Assembly: GCF_001618385.1 (NCBI RefSeq)
Contig: NZ_BDCR01000004.1
Span: forward strand, 372,001-436,000
Reading direction: 5' to 3'
Source: Paludibacter jiangxiensis
Lineage (GTDB): Bacteria; Bacteroidota; Bacteroidia; Bacteroidales; Paludibacteraceae
DNA length: 64,000 nt
The notes below the pieces were generated by a model. That model saw only the letters and a list, made by a program, of their open reading frames with translations, had not been told where the DNA came from and searched no databases. Positions 26,925-36,126 of this stretch are shown in pieces. The position numbers and the translations under genes were made by a program. Each line of letters starts with the position of its first letter. Position 1 is the stretch's first letter.

Positions 26925-27680
26925 ATGGAAAAAACAATTAATATAACCCTGAAAATATGGCGTCAGAAAGGGCCTCAGGCTAAAGGCGCTTTTGAAAGCT
27001 ACCAGTTGAGCAATATTTCTACCGATAGCTCATTTTTGGAAATGCTCGACGTATTGAACGAAAAGTTAGTTTCTGAGAAAAAAGAACCGGTAGTATTTGA
27101 CCACGACTGTCGCGAAGGTATCTGCGGTATGTGTTCTCTTTATATCAATGGTCACCCACACGGACCAGATGAAGACGTAACTACCTGTCAGTTGCACATG
27201 CGTAAGTTCAAAGACGGCGAAACTATTACCATCGAACCGTGGCGTTCTCGAGCTTTCCCTGTAATCAAAGACCTTATGGTGGATCGTAGCGCTTACGATA
27301 AGATTATGCAGGCTGGTGGTTTTATTTCAATCAGCACCGGTGGTGTTCCTGACGCGAATGCAATTCCTATTTCGAAAGAAAAAGCTGACGAAGCTATGGA
27401 TGCTGCATCTTGCATCGGTTGTGGAGCTTGTGCTGCCGCTTGTAAAAACGGTTCTGCTATGTTGTTCGTTGCTGCTAAAGTTAGCCAGTTGGCTCTGTTG
27501 CCACAGGGTAAAATTGAAGCTGCTCGTCGTGCAAAAGCAATGGTTTCTAAAATGGATGAGCTTGGTTTCGGTAACTGTACCAACACAGGTGCTTGCGAAG
27601 CTGAATGTCCTAAAAATGTTTCCATTTCGCACATTGCACGTCTGAACCGTGAGTTCCTTGTTGCAAAACTGAAAGACTAA
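26925..27680 (+). CDS. sdhB: Succinate dehydrogenase / fumarate reductase iron-sulfur subunit
   Basis: A 251-residue iron-sulfur protein. The [2Fe-2S] cysteines lie in [18 protein letters not shown] with a further Cys in TTCQLHM; the [4Fe-4S]/[3Fe-4S] cysteines are in [14 protein letters not shown] and [17 protein letters not shown]. It passes electrons between the SdhA flavin and the cytochrome b subunit. Spacing to sdhA of only 5 nt shows translational coupling. Confidence 0.95.
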   Translation: MEKTINITLKIWRQKGPQAKGAFESYQLSNISTDSSFLEMLDVLNEKLVSEKKEPVVFDHDCREGICGMCSLYINGHPHGPDEDVTTCQLHMRKFKDGETITIEPWRSRAFPVIKDLMVDRSAYDKIMQAGGFISISTGGVPDANAIPISKEKADEAMDAASCIGCGACAAACKNGSAMLFVAAKVSQLALLPQGKIEAARRAKAMVSKMDELGFGNCTNTGACEAECPKNVSISHIARLNREFLVAKLKD

Positions 27681-27698
27681 TCAGAGCGTTATTTTTCG

Positions 27699-28067
27699 AT
27701 GGATTTCAAATTTGTACATAACAACATCAATGTCTTCGATCTTCAGAAGAGCTTGGCCTTTTACGATAAGGCGCTGGGGCTGAAAGAAGTTCGACGGATC
27801 AATGCTCCGGATGATAGTTTTATAATCGTATATTTATCGGACAATCAGACAAATCATCGATTAGAATTAACATGGTTAAGGGATCGAACCGAACCCTATG
27901 ATTTAGGAGATAATGAAATACACATCGCTTTTACGACACAGCATTATCAGGAAGCGCATCAGCTTCACCAGCAAATGGAGTGTATCTGTTTCGAAAATGA
28001 AGCAATGGGGATTTATTTCATAGAAGATCCGGATGGATATTGGGTTGAAATCCTACCCGAAAGATAA
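27699..28067 (+). CDS. gloA: Glyoxalase I-like VOC protein
   Basis: A 122-residue vicinal-oxygen-chelate protein close in length and pattern to bacterial glyoxalase I. The four expected metal ligands can be placed: His in FVHNNINV, Glu in HRLELTWL, His in EIHIAF and Glu in YWVEILPER. DLQKSLAFYDKALGL matches the family's N-terminal helix and EDPDGYWVEI its end. It would isomerise the methylglyoxal-thiol adduct to a lactoyl thioester; the thiol used here is unknown. It follows sdhB by 18 nt, probably in the same transcript, and is followed by a strong terminator. Confidence 0.85.
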   Translation: MDFKFVHNNINVFDLQKSLAFYDKALGLKEVRRINAPDDSFIIVYLSDNQTNHRLELTWLRDRTEPYDLGDNEIHIAFTTQHYQEAHQLHQQMECICFENEAMGIYFIEDPDGYWVEILPER

Positions 28068-28080
28068 CCTGTAATATATT

Positions 28081-28122
28081 AACTGCCTCGGATTGTAGCA
28101 TTACAATTTGAGGCAGTTTTTT
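28081..28122 (+). terminator. Terminator of sdhCAB-gloA
   Basis: A 17-bp stem (28081-28097 with 28102-28118, two G-U pairs), GCAT loop and a run of T residues, 13 nt after the gloA stop. Very strong intrinsic terminator. Confidence 0.93.
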
Positions 28123-28146
28123 GTGCGTGAAACTCTTCTCAAAAGG

Positions 28147-28176
28147 TTGAAATCTGATAAAAAATCGGTAACTTTA
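28147..28176 (+). promoter_or_regulatory. Promoter of purA
   Basis: TTG at 28147-28149, a 19-nt spacer and TAACTTTA at 28169-28176 (one mismatch from TAnnTTTG). Confidence 0.65.
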
Positions 28177-28226
28177 CACGCATTTCCACGTAAGATTCAT
28201 AGTGTATGACTATAAAAAATAAACAA

Positions 28227-29492
28227 ATGAAAGTTGATGTTCTGTTAGGCCTTCAGTGGGGCGACGAAGGAAAAGGAAAAGTAGTTGACGTACTCACACC
28301 CAAATATGGTGTGGTGGCTCGATTTCAGGGCGGTCCGAATGCAGGACATACCCTCGAATTCGAAGGTCAGAAATATGTATTAAGATCAATTCCTTCCGGA
28401 ATTTTTCAGGGCAACAAAATCAATATTATCGGTAATGGGGTAGTGCTTGATCCGGCTCTCTTCAAAGTTGAAGTTGAAGGTCTCGAAGCTTCCGGTCACG
28501 ATCTGACGAAACGTCTCCTCATTTCAAAGAAAGCTCACTTAATTTTGCCAACACACCGTCTGTTAGATGCAGCCTATGAGGCCGCTAAAGGTGATGCTAA
28601 AATTGGAACCACAGGTAAGGGCATCGGTCCGACATACACAGATAAGATTAGTCGTAATGGTGTAAGGGTAGGGGATTTGCTCCATAATTTTGATAAAAAA
28701 TATGCAGCTGCCATTGCTCGCCATAAGGCTATGCTGGCTCAATACAACTATCCTCTCGATCAATTGGAAACGATTGAAAAAGAATGGTTTGCCGGAATTG
28801 AAGTGCTGAAAAAATTCCAATTCATAGATAGCGAGCACGAAGTAAACAACTATATTGCAAAAGGTAATTCAATTCTTGCAGAAGGTGCTCAGGGTACCAT
28901 GCTTGATATTGATTTCGGTTCTTATCCATTTGTTACTTCGTCAAACACAATTTGTGCAGGAGTTTGCACAGGATTGGGCGTAGCTCCGAGAAATATCGGT
29001 GAAGTATTTGGAATTTTCAAAGCATATTGTACCCGTGTGGGTAGTGGTCCTTTCCCTACTGAATTGCACGACGAAATTGGTCAGAAAATCAGAGATTTAG
29101 GCCATGAATATGGTTCTGTAACCGGACGTCCGCGTCGTTGTGGCTGGGTCGATTTGGTTGCTTTGAAATATGCGATTATGATCAATGGCGTTACTCAATT
29201 AATCATGATGAAGAGCGATGTACTGGACGATTTCGATGCCATCAAAGCTTGTGTAGCTTACAAAATGAATGGAGAGGAAATCGACTATTTCCCTTACGAG
29301 GCAGATGATTCTATCGAACCGATTTATGCAGAACTACCGGGCTGGAAATGCGATATGACCAAAATGCAGCATGAAAACGAGTTTCCTGAAGAATTCAATG
29401 CTTATGTTGATTTTCTTGAAAAAGAACTCAAGACTCCAATTAAAGTCGTTTCTGTTGGACCCGATAGAAAACAAACAATTTTCAGAGGATAA
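28227..29492 (+). CDS. purA: Adenylosuccinate synthetase
   Basis: A 421-residue GTP-dependent enzyme joining IMP and aspartate in AMP synthesis. The start at ATG 28227 gives the usual MKVDVLLGLQWGDEGKGK N-terminus; a frame from 28206 adds seven residues lacking family similarity. Motifs: the GDEGKGK P-loop, QGGPNAGHT, GTTGKGIGPTYTDKISR, EGAQGTMLDIDFGSYPFVTSS and TGRPRRCGWVDL. Single gene with its own promoter; it converges on nrnA. Confidence 0.95.
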   Translation: MKVDVLLGLQWGDEGKGKVVDVLTPKYGVVARFQGGPNAGHTLEFEGQKYVLRSIPSGIFQGNKINIIGNGVVLDPALFKVEVEGLEASGHDLTKRLLISKKAHLILPTHRLLDAAYEAAKGDAKIGTTGKGIGPTYTDKISRNGVRVGDLLHNFDKKYAAAIARHKAMLAQYNYPLDQLETIEKEWFAGIEVLKKFQFIDSEHEVNNYIAKGNSILAEGAQGTMLDIDFGSYPFVTSSNTICAGVCTGLGVAPRNIGEVFGIFKAYCTRVGSGPFPTELHDEIGQKIRDLGHEYGSVTGRPRRCGWVDLVALKYAIMINGVTQLIMMKSDVLDDFDAIKACVAYKMNGEEIDYFPYEADDSIEPIYAELPGWKCDMTKMQHENEFPEEFNAYVDFLEKELKTPIKVVSVGPDRKQTIFRG

Positions 29493-29514
29493 TAATTTAT
29501 CTGAAGACCAAATA

Positions 29515-29548
29515 AAAAGAGAGGAATCTTGCTTAGCAGGATTCCTCT
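29515..29548 (-). terminator. Terminator of the pdxJ-nrnA operon, overlapping the nrnA 3' end
   Basis: A 9-bp stem (29520-29528 with 29540-29548) followed on the minus strand by CTTTTTATTT. The upstream arm is made of the last nrnA codons, so the terminator is partly coding. Confidence 0.75.
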
Positions 29549-30567
29549 AATTCTTTCTGGTAATGGGGGAGTGCCGCCTTCAGTTTTTTAACGGTATCCT
29601 TCATCGATTCGTAGCTCTCACCGCCCGAAGCATTTATATGTCCGCCGCCATTAAAAAGCGTAGATGCAACCTTGTTTACCGGGAAAGTTCCCCGTGAACG
29701 AAGTGACAGTTTTACCATATCTTTGCCTTCTTTCACCAGCACAGAGAATACAATTCCTTTGATACTCAACGGAATATTTACAAAACCCTCGGTATCACCT
29801 TCTTTGTAGTTGAATTTATCGAGTTCGGCTTTTGTTAATGTGATGATTGCAGTATGATATTCGGGCAAGATCTCCATCTTCTGTCCAAGTGTATAGCCCA
29901 TAAGTCTCAATCTATCAACGGAATACGTATTATAGACTTTTGAGTAAATCGCATCTTTATCTACACCTTTTTTTAGCAGTTCGGAGATGATATAATAGAT
30001 CTCAGGATCGTTTGAATTAAAAGTAAACGCACCTGTATCCGTCATCATTCCGGAATAGAGACATTCTGCACACGATAAAGTCATTTGCGGAAAGAAACCC
30101 ATCGAATAAATCAAACGAAAGACCAGTTCCGAAGTAGATGCAATTTTAGGATACGAAATGACTACATTGCAAAAATCATCCGGATCGCGGTGATGGTCAA
30201 TTAAAATCTTTTTGCATGCAAGATTCTTTACAATGCTGTTTAGATTTCCAATTCTGGTCAATGTGTTAAAATCGAGCGCAAACAACAAATCACATTTCTT
30301 CAAGGCAATTTCAGTTTGTTCTTTCATTTCATCATACACCAATACATTTTCTGCGCCGGGCATCCAGGCAAGAAAATCAGGAAAACGATTCGGAACGATT
30401 ACCGAAACTTTTTTTCCGCATGTTAGTAAATGTTGATACAATCCGAGTGCCGATCCAACGGCATCACCATCCGGACTCATGTGTGTAACGATTGCAATTT
30501 GCTTTGCATTTTCGATCTGTGATAAAGTTTCGTCAACTTTGTGCTTATCTATAATCTTAGTGAGCAT
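29533..30567 (-). CDS. nrnA: DHH family phosphoesterase, NrnA-type
   Basis: A 344-residue DHH/DHHA1 protein. The DHH domain contains HMSPDGDAVGSALGL, FALDFNTLTRIG, the LIDHHRDPDDF motif and MMTDTGAFTF; the DHHA1 domain ends with NKVASTLFNGGGHINASGG, the nucleotide-binding GGGH signature. NrnA degrades short RNA oligonucleotides to mononucleotides and can dephosphorylate 3'-phosphoadenosine 5'-phosphate. Last gene of the leftward pdxJ operon, 108 nt after the DJ-1 gene. Confidence 0.9.
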   Translation of the reverse strand: MLTKIIDKHKVDETLSQIENAKQIAIVTHMSPDGDAVGSALGLYQHLLTCGKKVSVIVPNRFPDFLAWMPGAENVLVYDEMKEQTEIALKKCDLLFALDFNTLTRIGNLNSIVKNLACKKILIDHHRDPDDFCNVVISYPKIASTSELVFRLIYSMGFFPQMTLSCAECLYSGMMTDTGAFTFNSNDPEIYYIISELLKKGVDKDAIYSKVYNTYSVDRLRLMGYTLGQKMEILPEYHTAIITLTKAELDKFNYKEGDTEGFVNIPLSIKGIVFSVLVKEGKDMVKLSLRSRGTFPVNKVASTLFNGGGHINASGGESYESMKDTVKKLKAALPHYQKELEESC

Positions 30568-30675
30568 TCGATATTTCCGTTTATGTGTTTTGTCCTGTCC
30601 AAATATTCAAATTTGAGTCAATTCAAATTTCCTATAATTAATATTATGTTAAGTAGAATTGACAAGGGCGAAGAG

Positions 30676-31233
30676 TTACCTCATTAGCATTCCCTGAGCA
30701 ATTTTATCTGCTACCTCTTTCCCCTGGAGAATTTCTACCAACTGAAGACCGAACTCAATGGCAAAAGCTGGTCCTTTAGCCGTAACCACATTTCCGTCTT
30801 TTACGGTCCCATTATTTGAAAGCACAGCTCCCGTTAATTCATTTTCGAATCCGGGATAACAAGTTGCATTCTTTCCGTTCAATATATTAAGATGTCCAAA
30901 AACTTTTGGCGCGGCACAAATTGCTGCAACCAATTTATTCTGTTCAAAATGTGCCTGAAGTAATTTTCCTAGTGCTTCGTGATTTTGAAGATTTTGCGCA
31001 CCAGGCATTCCACCTGGCAGAATTAGTAGCTCACTACCGTCAAAAGCTACATCTTCAAAAAAAGTATCCGCCACAATATTAATGTTGTGGGCTCCGGTAA
31101 CTTTCAGATCTTTTGTGATCGAAACGATTGTCACAGGTACGTTCCCCCTTCGGAGAACATCAATAGTAGCAACCGCTTCAATCTCCTCAAAGCCATTGGC
31201 TAAAAAGATAAATGTCCCTTTCCTATTTAACAT
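30676..31233 (-). CDS. DJ-1/PfpI family protein
   Basis: A 185-residue DJ-1 superfamily protein. The nucleophilic cysteine is in VAAICAAPKVFGHL; the acidic partner is in the N-terminal ANGFEEIEAVATIDVLRR; GGMPGAQNL and CYPGFENEL are also typical of the YajL/DJ-1 branch. Members are annotated as glyoxalases, deglycases or redox chaperones, and the real activity is debated. It begins 9 nt downstream of tonB, so it is translated from the same transcript. Confidence 0.88.
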   Translation of the reverse strand: MLNRKGTFIFLANGFEEIEAVATIDVLRRGNVPVTIVSITKDLKVTGAHNINIVADTFFEDVAFDGSELLILPGGMPGAQNLQNHEALGKLLQAHFEQNKLVAAICAAPKVFGHLNILNGKNATCYPGFENELTGAVLSNNGTVKDGNVVTAKGPAFAIEFGLQLVEILQGKEVADKIAQGMLMR

Positions 31234-31242
31234 AATATTTCC

Positions 31243-32025
31243 CTATTTAAGAATGAAACGATATGTAATTGTTCCTATAGCTTCATTGGAACCGGAAGAA
31301 AATTTACTTCTGCGGGCAGCTTGTAATGCTGCTTCACGAAGTGCATCGCTGGATGTTGTCGCCGAGCCAATATATGCTCTGATTACATTTCCATCCTTAT
31401 TAACAGTCACATTCACAGTTACTTTTCCTTCATCATTAGAATTGTATGAAGGACTGGGTGTTGATGTTATCGATCGCCCTGAAACATTGGCGACCACACT
31501 TCCGGTACCTCCGACTTTACCTAAGGGATTTCCTTTTATGCCATCTCCTTTCTGTCCGTCTCCGCTACCATTACCGTGATTTGAACCGAATACACTGCCC
31601 ATTTTTCTGGCTTTATCGGTAATAGCCGCCTGTTGTGCAGCCTGAGCTTTCACTTGCTGCTGCTTCATCAGTTCCTGCTGAATCTTTTTTCTGTTATCTT
31701 CCAGCTCTTTAGCGGTCTGTTTTTTGACAGTTGTTTTCTTTTTTTCTACTGTTTGCACAGGAGATTCATTAGCCTGTGTAGCTAAGTTTTCGTCATCACT
31801 GGCCTGTTGTTTTGTGTGAGATGGAGGAGGTGGAACTGCCTGAGTAGGAGGTGCAGGATTAGTAACAGCAGCCCCTACCCCATCTTCCGCATCTCCGAGA
31901 TTGATTTCTACCGGCTCAGTGTAATTGTCCTGAATGGAGACAATTCGAACCAGAAAAAATAAAAGCAATAACAGGGTTGCAAATAAAGTTGTACCTGTAA
32001 GACCGTATATTTTTGATTTCCTCAT
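31243..32025 (-). CDS. tonB: TonB-like energy transducer
   Basis: A 260-residue protein with one N-terminal membrane segment (about residues 11-29), a Pro-rich stretch with TNPAPPTQAVPPPPS (about 57-71), a Lys/Gln-rich coiled region (100-140), a Gly-rich linker, and a C-terminal TonB-like domain with GKVTVNVTVNKDGNVIRAYI and EAALQAARRSKF ending FILK. It should link the ExbB-ExbD proton channel to outer membrane transporters or, in this conserved layout, act in a Tol-like envelope role. Downstream of exbD by 29 nt. Confidence 0.85.
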   Translation of the reverse strand: MRKSKIYGLTGTTLFATLLLLLFFLVRIVSIQDNYTEPVEINLGDAEDGVGAAVTNPAPPTQAVPPPPSHTKQQASDDENLATQANESPVQTVEKKKTTVKKQTAKELEDNRKKIQQELMKQQQVKAQAAQQAAITDKARKMGSVFGSNHGNGSGDGQKGDGIKGNPLGKVGGTGSVVANVSGRSITSTPSPSYNSNDEGKVTVNVTVNKDGNVIRAYIGSATTSSDALREAALQAARRSKFSSGSNEAIGTITYRFILK

Positions 32026-32054
32026 ATTTACGTTTGTTCAACAGTTACAACCGT

Positions 32055-32462
32055 TTACTCTTTTTGGGTAGCCAAAATCATTTTAACATGTAATTGGTGT
32101 CCAATGTCCAATACCGAAACCAAATCCTGTAATTGGATGGTACGGTCAGCACGTAATATAACGGTAGCATCGGATGTATTTGCAACCATCTGTTGTATTG
32201 TCGGTTGAATTTGTACAAGTGCTATAGGAAGGTCGTTCAAATAATAGCGCAAACCTTCAGGATCTTCTTTGATAGAGATATTGATGGTTTGTTTCGACAT
32301 TTTTTGCACATTGGCCGTTGCTTTTGGTAATACCAATTGAATAACCGATGGGTTTACAAGAGTAGAAACAATCAGGAAGAAAAGCAACAGAAAAAACATG
32401 ATGTCATTCAACGAAGCCGTATAGACTTCGGGTTGCATTTCCCGTTTACGTTTGATAATCAT
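32055..32462 (-). CDS. exbD: ExbD/TolR family protein
   Basis: A 135-residue protein with one transmembrane helix (about 20-38) holding the conserved aspartate (LNDIMFFLLLFFLIV) that carries protons, and a periplasmic domain containing VILRADRTIQLQDLVSVLDIG, the ExbD/TolR fold signature. Works with the ExbB-type protein encoded 23 nt upstream and the TonB-like protein downstream. Confidence 0.9.
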   Translation of the reverse strand: MIIKRKREMQPEVYTASLNDIMFFLLLFFLIVSTLVNPSVIQLVLPKATANVQKMSKQTINISIKEDPEGLRYYLNDLPIALVQIQPTIQQMVANTSDATVILRADRTIQLQDLVSVLDIGHQLHVKMILATQKE

Positions 32463-32485
32463 ACGATAAAGTATTAAAAGTCTGA

Positions 32486-33163
32486 TTATTTATTACGAAG
32501 CAAATTCAGGAACTGATTGCTCTGACGTTCCATGCTGGAAATGATTCGGTCGATACGGCCGTTGAGAATATGATAGGCCGAGAATGCAATAATACCAACC
32601 AACAGACCGGCGGCCGAAGAGATCATCTTTTGATAAAGACCTCCGGAGATACCACCAATACTGATATTGTCGGTCAATGAAATGCTATAGAAAATTTTGA
32701 TAACCCCGAAAATTGTTCCAAGAAAACCGAACATCGGAGCAACAGAAGAGATAATGGCTAAATAATTCATGCCCTGGCTCATGTCATCCACCTGTTGGCG
32801 GGCTTCTGCTTCCATCGAATCTTTGATGTCGCTTACCGGGTTACCAAGATTTTTCAATCCACAGGTAAGTACCTCTCCAATAGGCATATTGCTGCTTTCG
32901 CAAACTGTAATGGCTTTGTCTATATTGCCTTCTTTTAGCATCGGGGCAATCTTATCTACCAGATTCTTAGTTTTTGACGATTTATGTAGTTCAAATGAAC
33001 GAACAATAATGACGTAAACAGCTACTAAAAGCAAAAATGCAATAGGAGCTAAAATCCAACCACCTTTTAAGACGATGTCAAACATAGTTTCGGTTTTTTC
33101 AGAAGTAACCGGAGTTGTGGTAGGAAGCTGTGCAACAGCCTGCAGGATAAGCATTAAGTTCAT
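32486..33163 (-). CDS. exbB: ExbB/TolQ/MotA family proton channel protein
   Basis: A 225-residue membrane protein with three hydrophobic segments: about 34-52, 134-158 and 178-200. The signature region reads MNYLAIISSVAPMFGFLGTIFGVIKIF followed by AAGLLVGIIAFSAYHIL, matching the MotA/TolQ/ExbB family. It forms the pentameric channel around ExbD helices and uses the proton gradient. It lies 60 nt downstream of pdxJ, a gene order common in Bacteroidales. Confidence 0.92.
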   Translation of the reverse strand: MNLMLILQAVAQLPTTTPVTSEKTETMFDIVLKGGWILAPIAFLLLVAVYVIIVRSFELHKSSKTKNLVDKIAPMLKEGNIDKAITVCESSNMPIGEVLTCGLKNLGNPVSDIKDSMEAEARQQVDDMSQGMNYLAIISSVAPMFGFLGTIFGVIKIFYSISLTDNISIGGISGGLYQKMISSAAGLLVGIIAFSAYHILNGRIDRIISSMERQSNQFLNLLRNK

Positions 33164-33223
33164 GGGAAAATAAATGATTTAATTTTACGACAGAATAGTT
33201 TTATGCCCAAAGGCACAAATTAA

Positions 33224-33937
33224 TTACAATAACTGCTTTTTATATGAATTTATTGTTTGTTCCAAACCTAAATATAAGGCATCACAAATGAGTGCATGAC
33301 CTATTGATACTTCGGCCATCCAGGGAATGTTCTTGTGAAGGTAGCTAAGATTCACCAGACTTAAATCGTGACCTGCATTAACACCCAAACCCACTTCACG
33401 AGCTACCTTTGCAGCTTCAACAAAGGGAGCAACTGCCTGGTCTGGAGAAAGAACGTAATTTGTAGCATAAGGTTCTGTATACAATTCAATTCTATCGGTT
33501 TCAGTCAACGCGGCATTACGTATATTATCAGGGTTGGTATCAATAAAGATTGACACACGAATGCCGTGCGATTGAAATTCCGCTACAACTTCTTTTAGAA
33601 AGGCTGCATGCGCAATTGTATCCCATCCGGCACTGGAGGTAATGGCATCGTGAGCATCCGGCACTAATGTTACCTGTTCGGGTTTGACCTTACAAACCAA
33701 ATCTATAAATTCAGGTGAAGGATAACCTTCAATATTGAATTCGGTAGTAACAATCGGACGCAATGCATATACGTCAGCATAACGAATATGTCGCTCATCA
33801 GGTCTTGGATGTACGGTTATGCCTTCAGCCCCAAATAATTGACAATCAGTTGCAACTTTTAACACATCCGGCGCGTTGCCTCCTCTTGCATTACGAAGAG
33901 TTGCTATTTTGTTGATATTAACACTTAACTTCGTCAT
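33224..33937 (-). CDS. pdxJ: Pyridoxine 5'-phosphate synthase
   Basis: A 237-residue TIM barrel that condenses 1-deoxyxylulose 5-phosphate with 3-amino-2-oxopropyl phosphate to pyridoxine phosphate. Motifs: [31 protein letters not shown] (catalytic His and phosphate contacts), [16 protein letters not shown] and the [12 protein letters not shown] phosphate loop. First gene of a six-gene leftward unit (pdxJ-exbB-exbD-tonB-DJ-1-nrnA) and divergent from nadK. With pdxH at 18 kb it shows the DXP-dependent B6 pathway. Confidence 0.95.
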   Translation of the reverse strand: MTKLSVNINKIATLRNARGGNAPDVLKVATDCQLFGAEGITVHPRPDERHIRYADVYALRPIVTTEFNIEGYPSPEFIDLVCKVKPEQVTLVPDAHDAITSSAGWDTIAHAAFLKEVVAEFQSHGIRVSIFIDTNPDNIRNAALTETDRIELYTEPYATNYVLSPDQAVAPFVEAAKVAREVGLGVNAGHDLSLVNLSYLHKNIPWMAEVSIGHALICDALYLGLEQTINSYKKQLL

Positions 33938-34007
33938 TAAATTTTTCTGCTATATTTGTAAGTATGATACGCATTTTGTTTCTTTGCATATCGGTTGGTT
34001 ATAGAGA

Positions 34008-34038
34008 CAAAGTTAAGGAAAAAACCAGCAACCACCAA
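34008..34038 (-). promoter_or_regulatory. Promoter of the pdxJ operon
   Basis: On the minus strand, TAACTTTG (34008-34015) and TTG (34036-34038) lie 20 nt apart, a near-consensus promoter about 70 nt upstream of the pdxJ start. Confidence 0.75.
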
Positions 34039-34161
34039 GATTGCTTTTTCTTAATTGATGATTTATCCAAAAATAGTATTGTGTTTATAATCTTTGTAAT
34101 CAATAGATTGCTTCTACGAATCGCCTTCCGTATCATTTAAAATATATAAAAATGAAATGAT

Positions 34162-34223
34162 CATGTTGCTTCACAACACCTCAGGGTTCCCTATTGCTAT
34201 CGGGAAATAATTTCAGCAACATG
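34162..34223 (+). repeat. Nested inverted repeat in the nadK leader
   Basis: A perfect 9-bp outer repeat (CATGTTGCT at 34162-34170 with AGCAACATG at 34215-34223) encloses an inner 5-bp pair (TTCCC 34187-34191 with GGGAA 34202-34206). It ends 38 nt before the nadK start, a position suited to a leader RNA fold or operator. Confidence 0.5.
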
Positions 34224-34261
34224 CAGTTCCATATGTCATTAAACAAGAAAATTATAATCAT

Positions 34262-35140
34262 ATGAAAATAGCTCTCTTCGGAAATACTTTTCGTCAGGAA
34301 GCCATAGATACTGCAACGCATTTATTGACAACCTTACAAAAGAAAAATATTGAGGTATTGATTGAAGCATCGTTTTTTGATTTTCTGAAGAACGCGGGAT
34401 GCGATATTACAGTTTCACCAGAGAATACAATTAATGATGGAGATTTCTCCGCGGATATAGCTCTGAGCCTTGGAGGAGATGGTACGTTTCTGAATACGGC
34501 AAAACATGTTGGAAGTAAAGGAATTCCCATTTTAGGAATTAACGCCGGGCGTTTGGGGTTTTTGAGCGATGTGGCGGACAATGAAATTGAGGCTGCTCTT
34601 GATGAGATTGTTAATCATCAATATCAAATTGAAGAACGTTCTGTACTACAATTAATAACAGATAATTCAGATTGGCAGGAATATGCTTTTGCGTTGAACG
34701 AAATTGCATTGCTAAAGCAAGATACGTCATCTATGATGACCATTCATGTTAGCGTCAAAGGAGAATTATTGAATTCCTACAGGGCTGACGGTTTGATTAT
34801 TTCTACTCCTACCGGTTCCACTGCCTATTCTATGAGTGTTGGTGGCCCGATTGTTGTCCCTCAATCAAACACGTTCATTCTTGCGCCGGTAGCCTCTCAC
34901 ACATTGAGTATAAGACCTTTAATTATCCCGGATAATTGGGAACTGGAAATTTCCATCAGCAGCCGCTCTAAAAGTTTTCTTGTGGCCCTTGACGGACGTT
35001 CCGATGTTTTTCCCCAAAGCACCAACCTGAAAATACGGAAAGCGGAGCATACGGTCAAAGTATTGAAGAGAGCCAACCACACTTTCTTTAATACGCTAAA
35101 ATCCAAATTAATGTGGGGTGCTGACAAACGAATGGAATAA
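34262..35140 (+). CDS. nadK: NAD kinase
   Basis: A 292-residue enzyme phosphorylating NAD to NADP. The GGDGTFLNTAKHV motif holds the catalytic aspartate; NAGRLGFLSDV and DGLIISTPTGSTAYSMSVGGPIV are the NAD- and ATP-binding family signatures. Length is typical. It lies 21 nt upstream of fmt and is probably cotranscribed. A structured sequence precedes it. Confidence 0.95.
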   Translation: MKIALFGNTFRQEAIDTATHLLTTLQKKNIEVLIEASFFDFLKNAGCDITVSPENTINDGDFSADIALSLGGDGTFLNTAKHVGSKGIPILGINAGRLGFLSDVADNEIEAALDEIVNHQYQIEERSVLQLITDNSDWQEYAFALNEIALLKQDTSSMMTIHVSVKGELLNSYRADGLIISTPTGSTAYSMSVGGPIVVPQSNTFILAPVASHTLSIRPLIIPDNWELEISISSRSKSFLVALDGRSDVFPQSTNLKIRKAEHTVKVLKRANHTFFNTLKSKLMWGADKRME

Positions 35141-35161
35141 TTGCAGATTTAAGATATACTG

Positions 35162-36121
35162 ATGAATAAGAAAGATTTAAGGATAGTTTATATGGGTACT
35201 CCCGACTTTGCTGTGGAGAGCCTTCGTGTTTTAGTGGAAAATGATTATAATGTTGTGGGTGTGATTACTATGCCCGACAAACCAGCCGGGCGTGGATACA
35301 AAATCCAATTCTCACCGGTCAAACAATATGCATTAGAAAAAGGGTTAACTCTCTTACAACCGGAAAAACTGAAAGATCCTGTTTTTCTGGACGAATTAAA
35401 ATCATTAAATGCTGATTTACAGATTGTGGTTGCATTTCGGATGCTTCCTGAGGCTGTTTGGAATATGCCTCGTTTTGGAACTTTCAACCTTCATGCATCA
35501 CTTTTACCTCAATATCGTGGTGCCGCTCCAATCAACTGGGCGGTTATCAACGGTGATACTGAAACCGGAGTAACGACATTCTTTCTGACTCACGAAATTG
35601 ACACCGGAAATATTATTTTACAAGAAAAAGTAGCTATTGAAGAAACAGAAAACGCTGGGGATATTCATGATAAACTCATGATAACTGGATCTAAGCTGGT
35701 ACAAAAGACTGTGGATATGATCATTGATGAGAATGTATCTTCTATGCCCCAGCCTGCAACTATGACATTGAAAGCGGCCCCGAAAATTTTCAAAGAGACC
35801 TGCAAAATTGATTGGAACCAAAATACTGCGACTGTCTATAATTTTATCCGGGGATTAGCACCCTACCCTGCCGCATGGTCTTTATTGAAGACAGAAAACG
35901 GAGACGAACTGAATGTTAAAATCTTTGAAACGGAAAAAGAGCTAACAACGCATACGCTTACCTGCGGGAGTATCGTGATTGAATCTCCCAAGCAGGTAAA
36001 AGTAGCTGTTATTGATGGTTTTATCCGGTTGAAAAGTATTCAGGTAGCCGGAAAGAAAAGAATGTCTGTTGAAGACTTTTTACGCGGAAATAAGCTTACG
36101 GAAGCTTATAAATTTGAATAA
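35162..36121 (+). CDS. fmt: Methionyl-tRNA formyltransferase
   Basis: A 319-residue enzyme that formylates initiator Met-tRNA using 10-formyltetrahydrofolate. Motifs: YMGTPDFAVESL, MPDKPAGRG, and the SLLPQYRGAAPINWAVINGD loop with THEIDTG after it; the C-terminal domain has FIRGLAPYPAAW. It follows nadK by 21 nt and ends 5 nt before the stop of the convergent HIT gene, so its terminator lies within that gene. Confidence 0.95.
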   Translation: MNKKDLRIVYMGTPDFAVESLRVLVENDYNVVGVITMPDKPAGRGYKIQFSPVKQYALEKGLTLLQPEKLKDPVFLDELKSLNADLQIVVAFRMLPEAVWNMPRFGTFNLHASLLPQYRGAAPINWAVINGDTETGVTTFFLTHEIDTGNIILQEKVAIEETENAGDIHDKLMITGSKLVQKTVDMIIDENVSSMPQPATMTLKAAPKIFKETCKIDWNQNTATVYNFIRGLAPYPAAWSLLKTENGDELNVKIFETEKELTTHTLTCGSIVIESPKQVKVAVIDGFIRLKSIQVAGKKRMSVEDFLRGNKLTEAYKFE

Positions 36122-36126
36122 GGACG

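Larger units (their letters stand above)
33938..34261 (+). other. 324-nt divergent region between pdxJ and nadK
   Basis: Contains the pdxJ promoter (34008-34038, minus strand), a plus-strand TATATTTG box (33951-33958) that could start a long nadK transcript, and a nested inverted repeat directly upstream of nadK (34162-34223). No small gene is supported. Confidence 0.5.
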
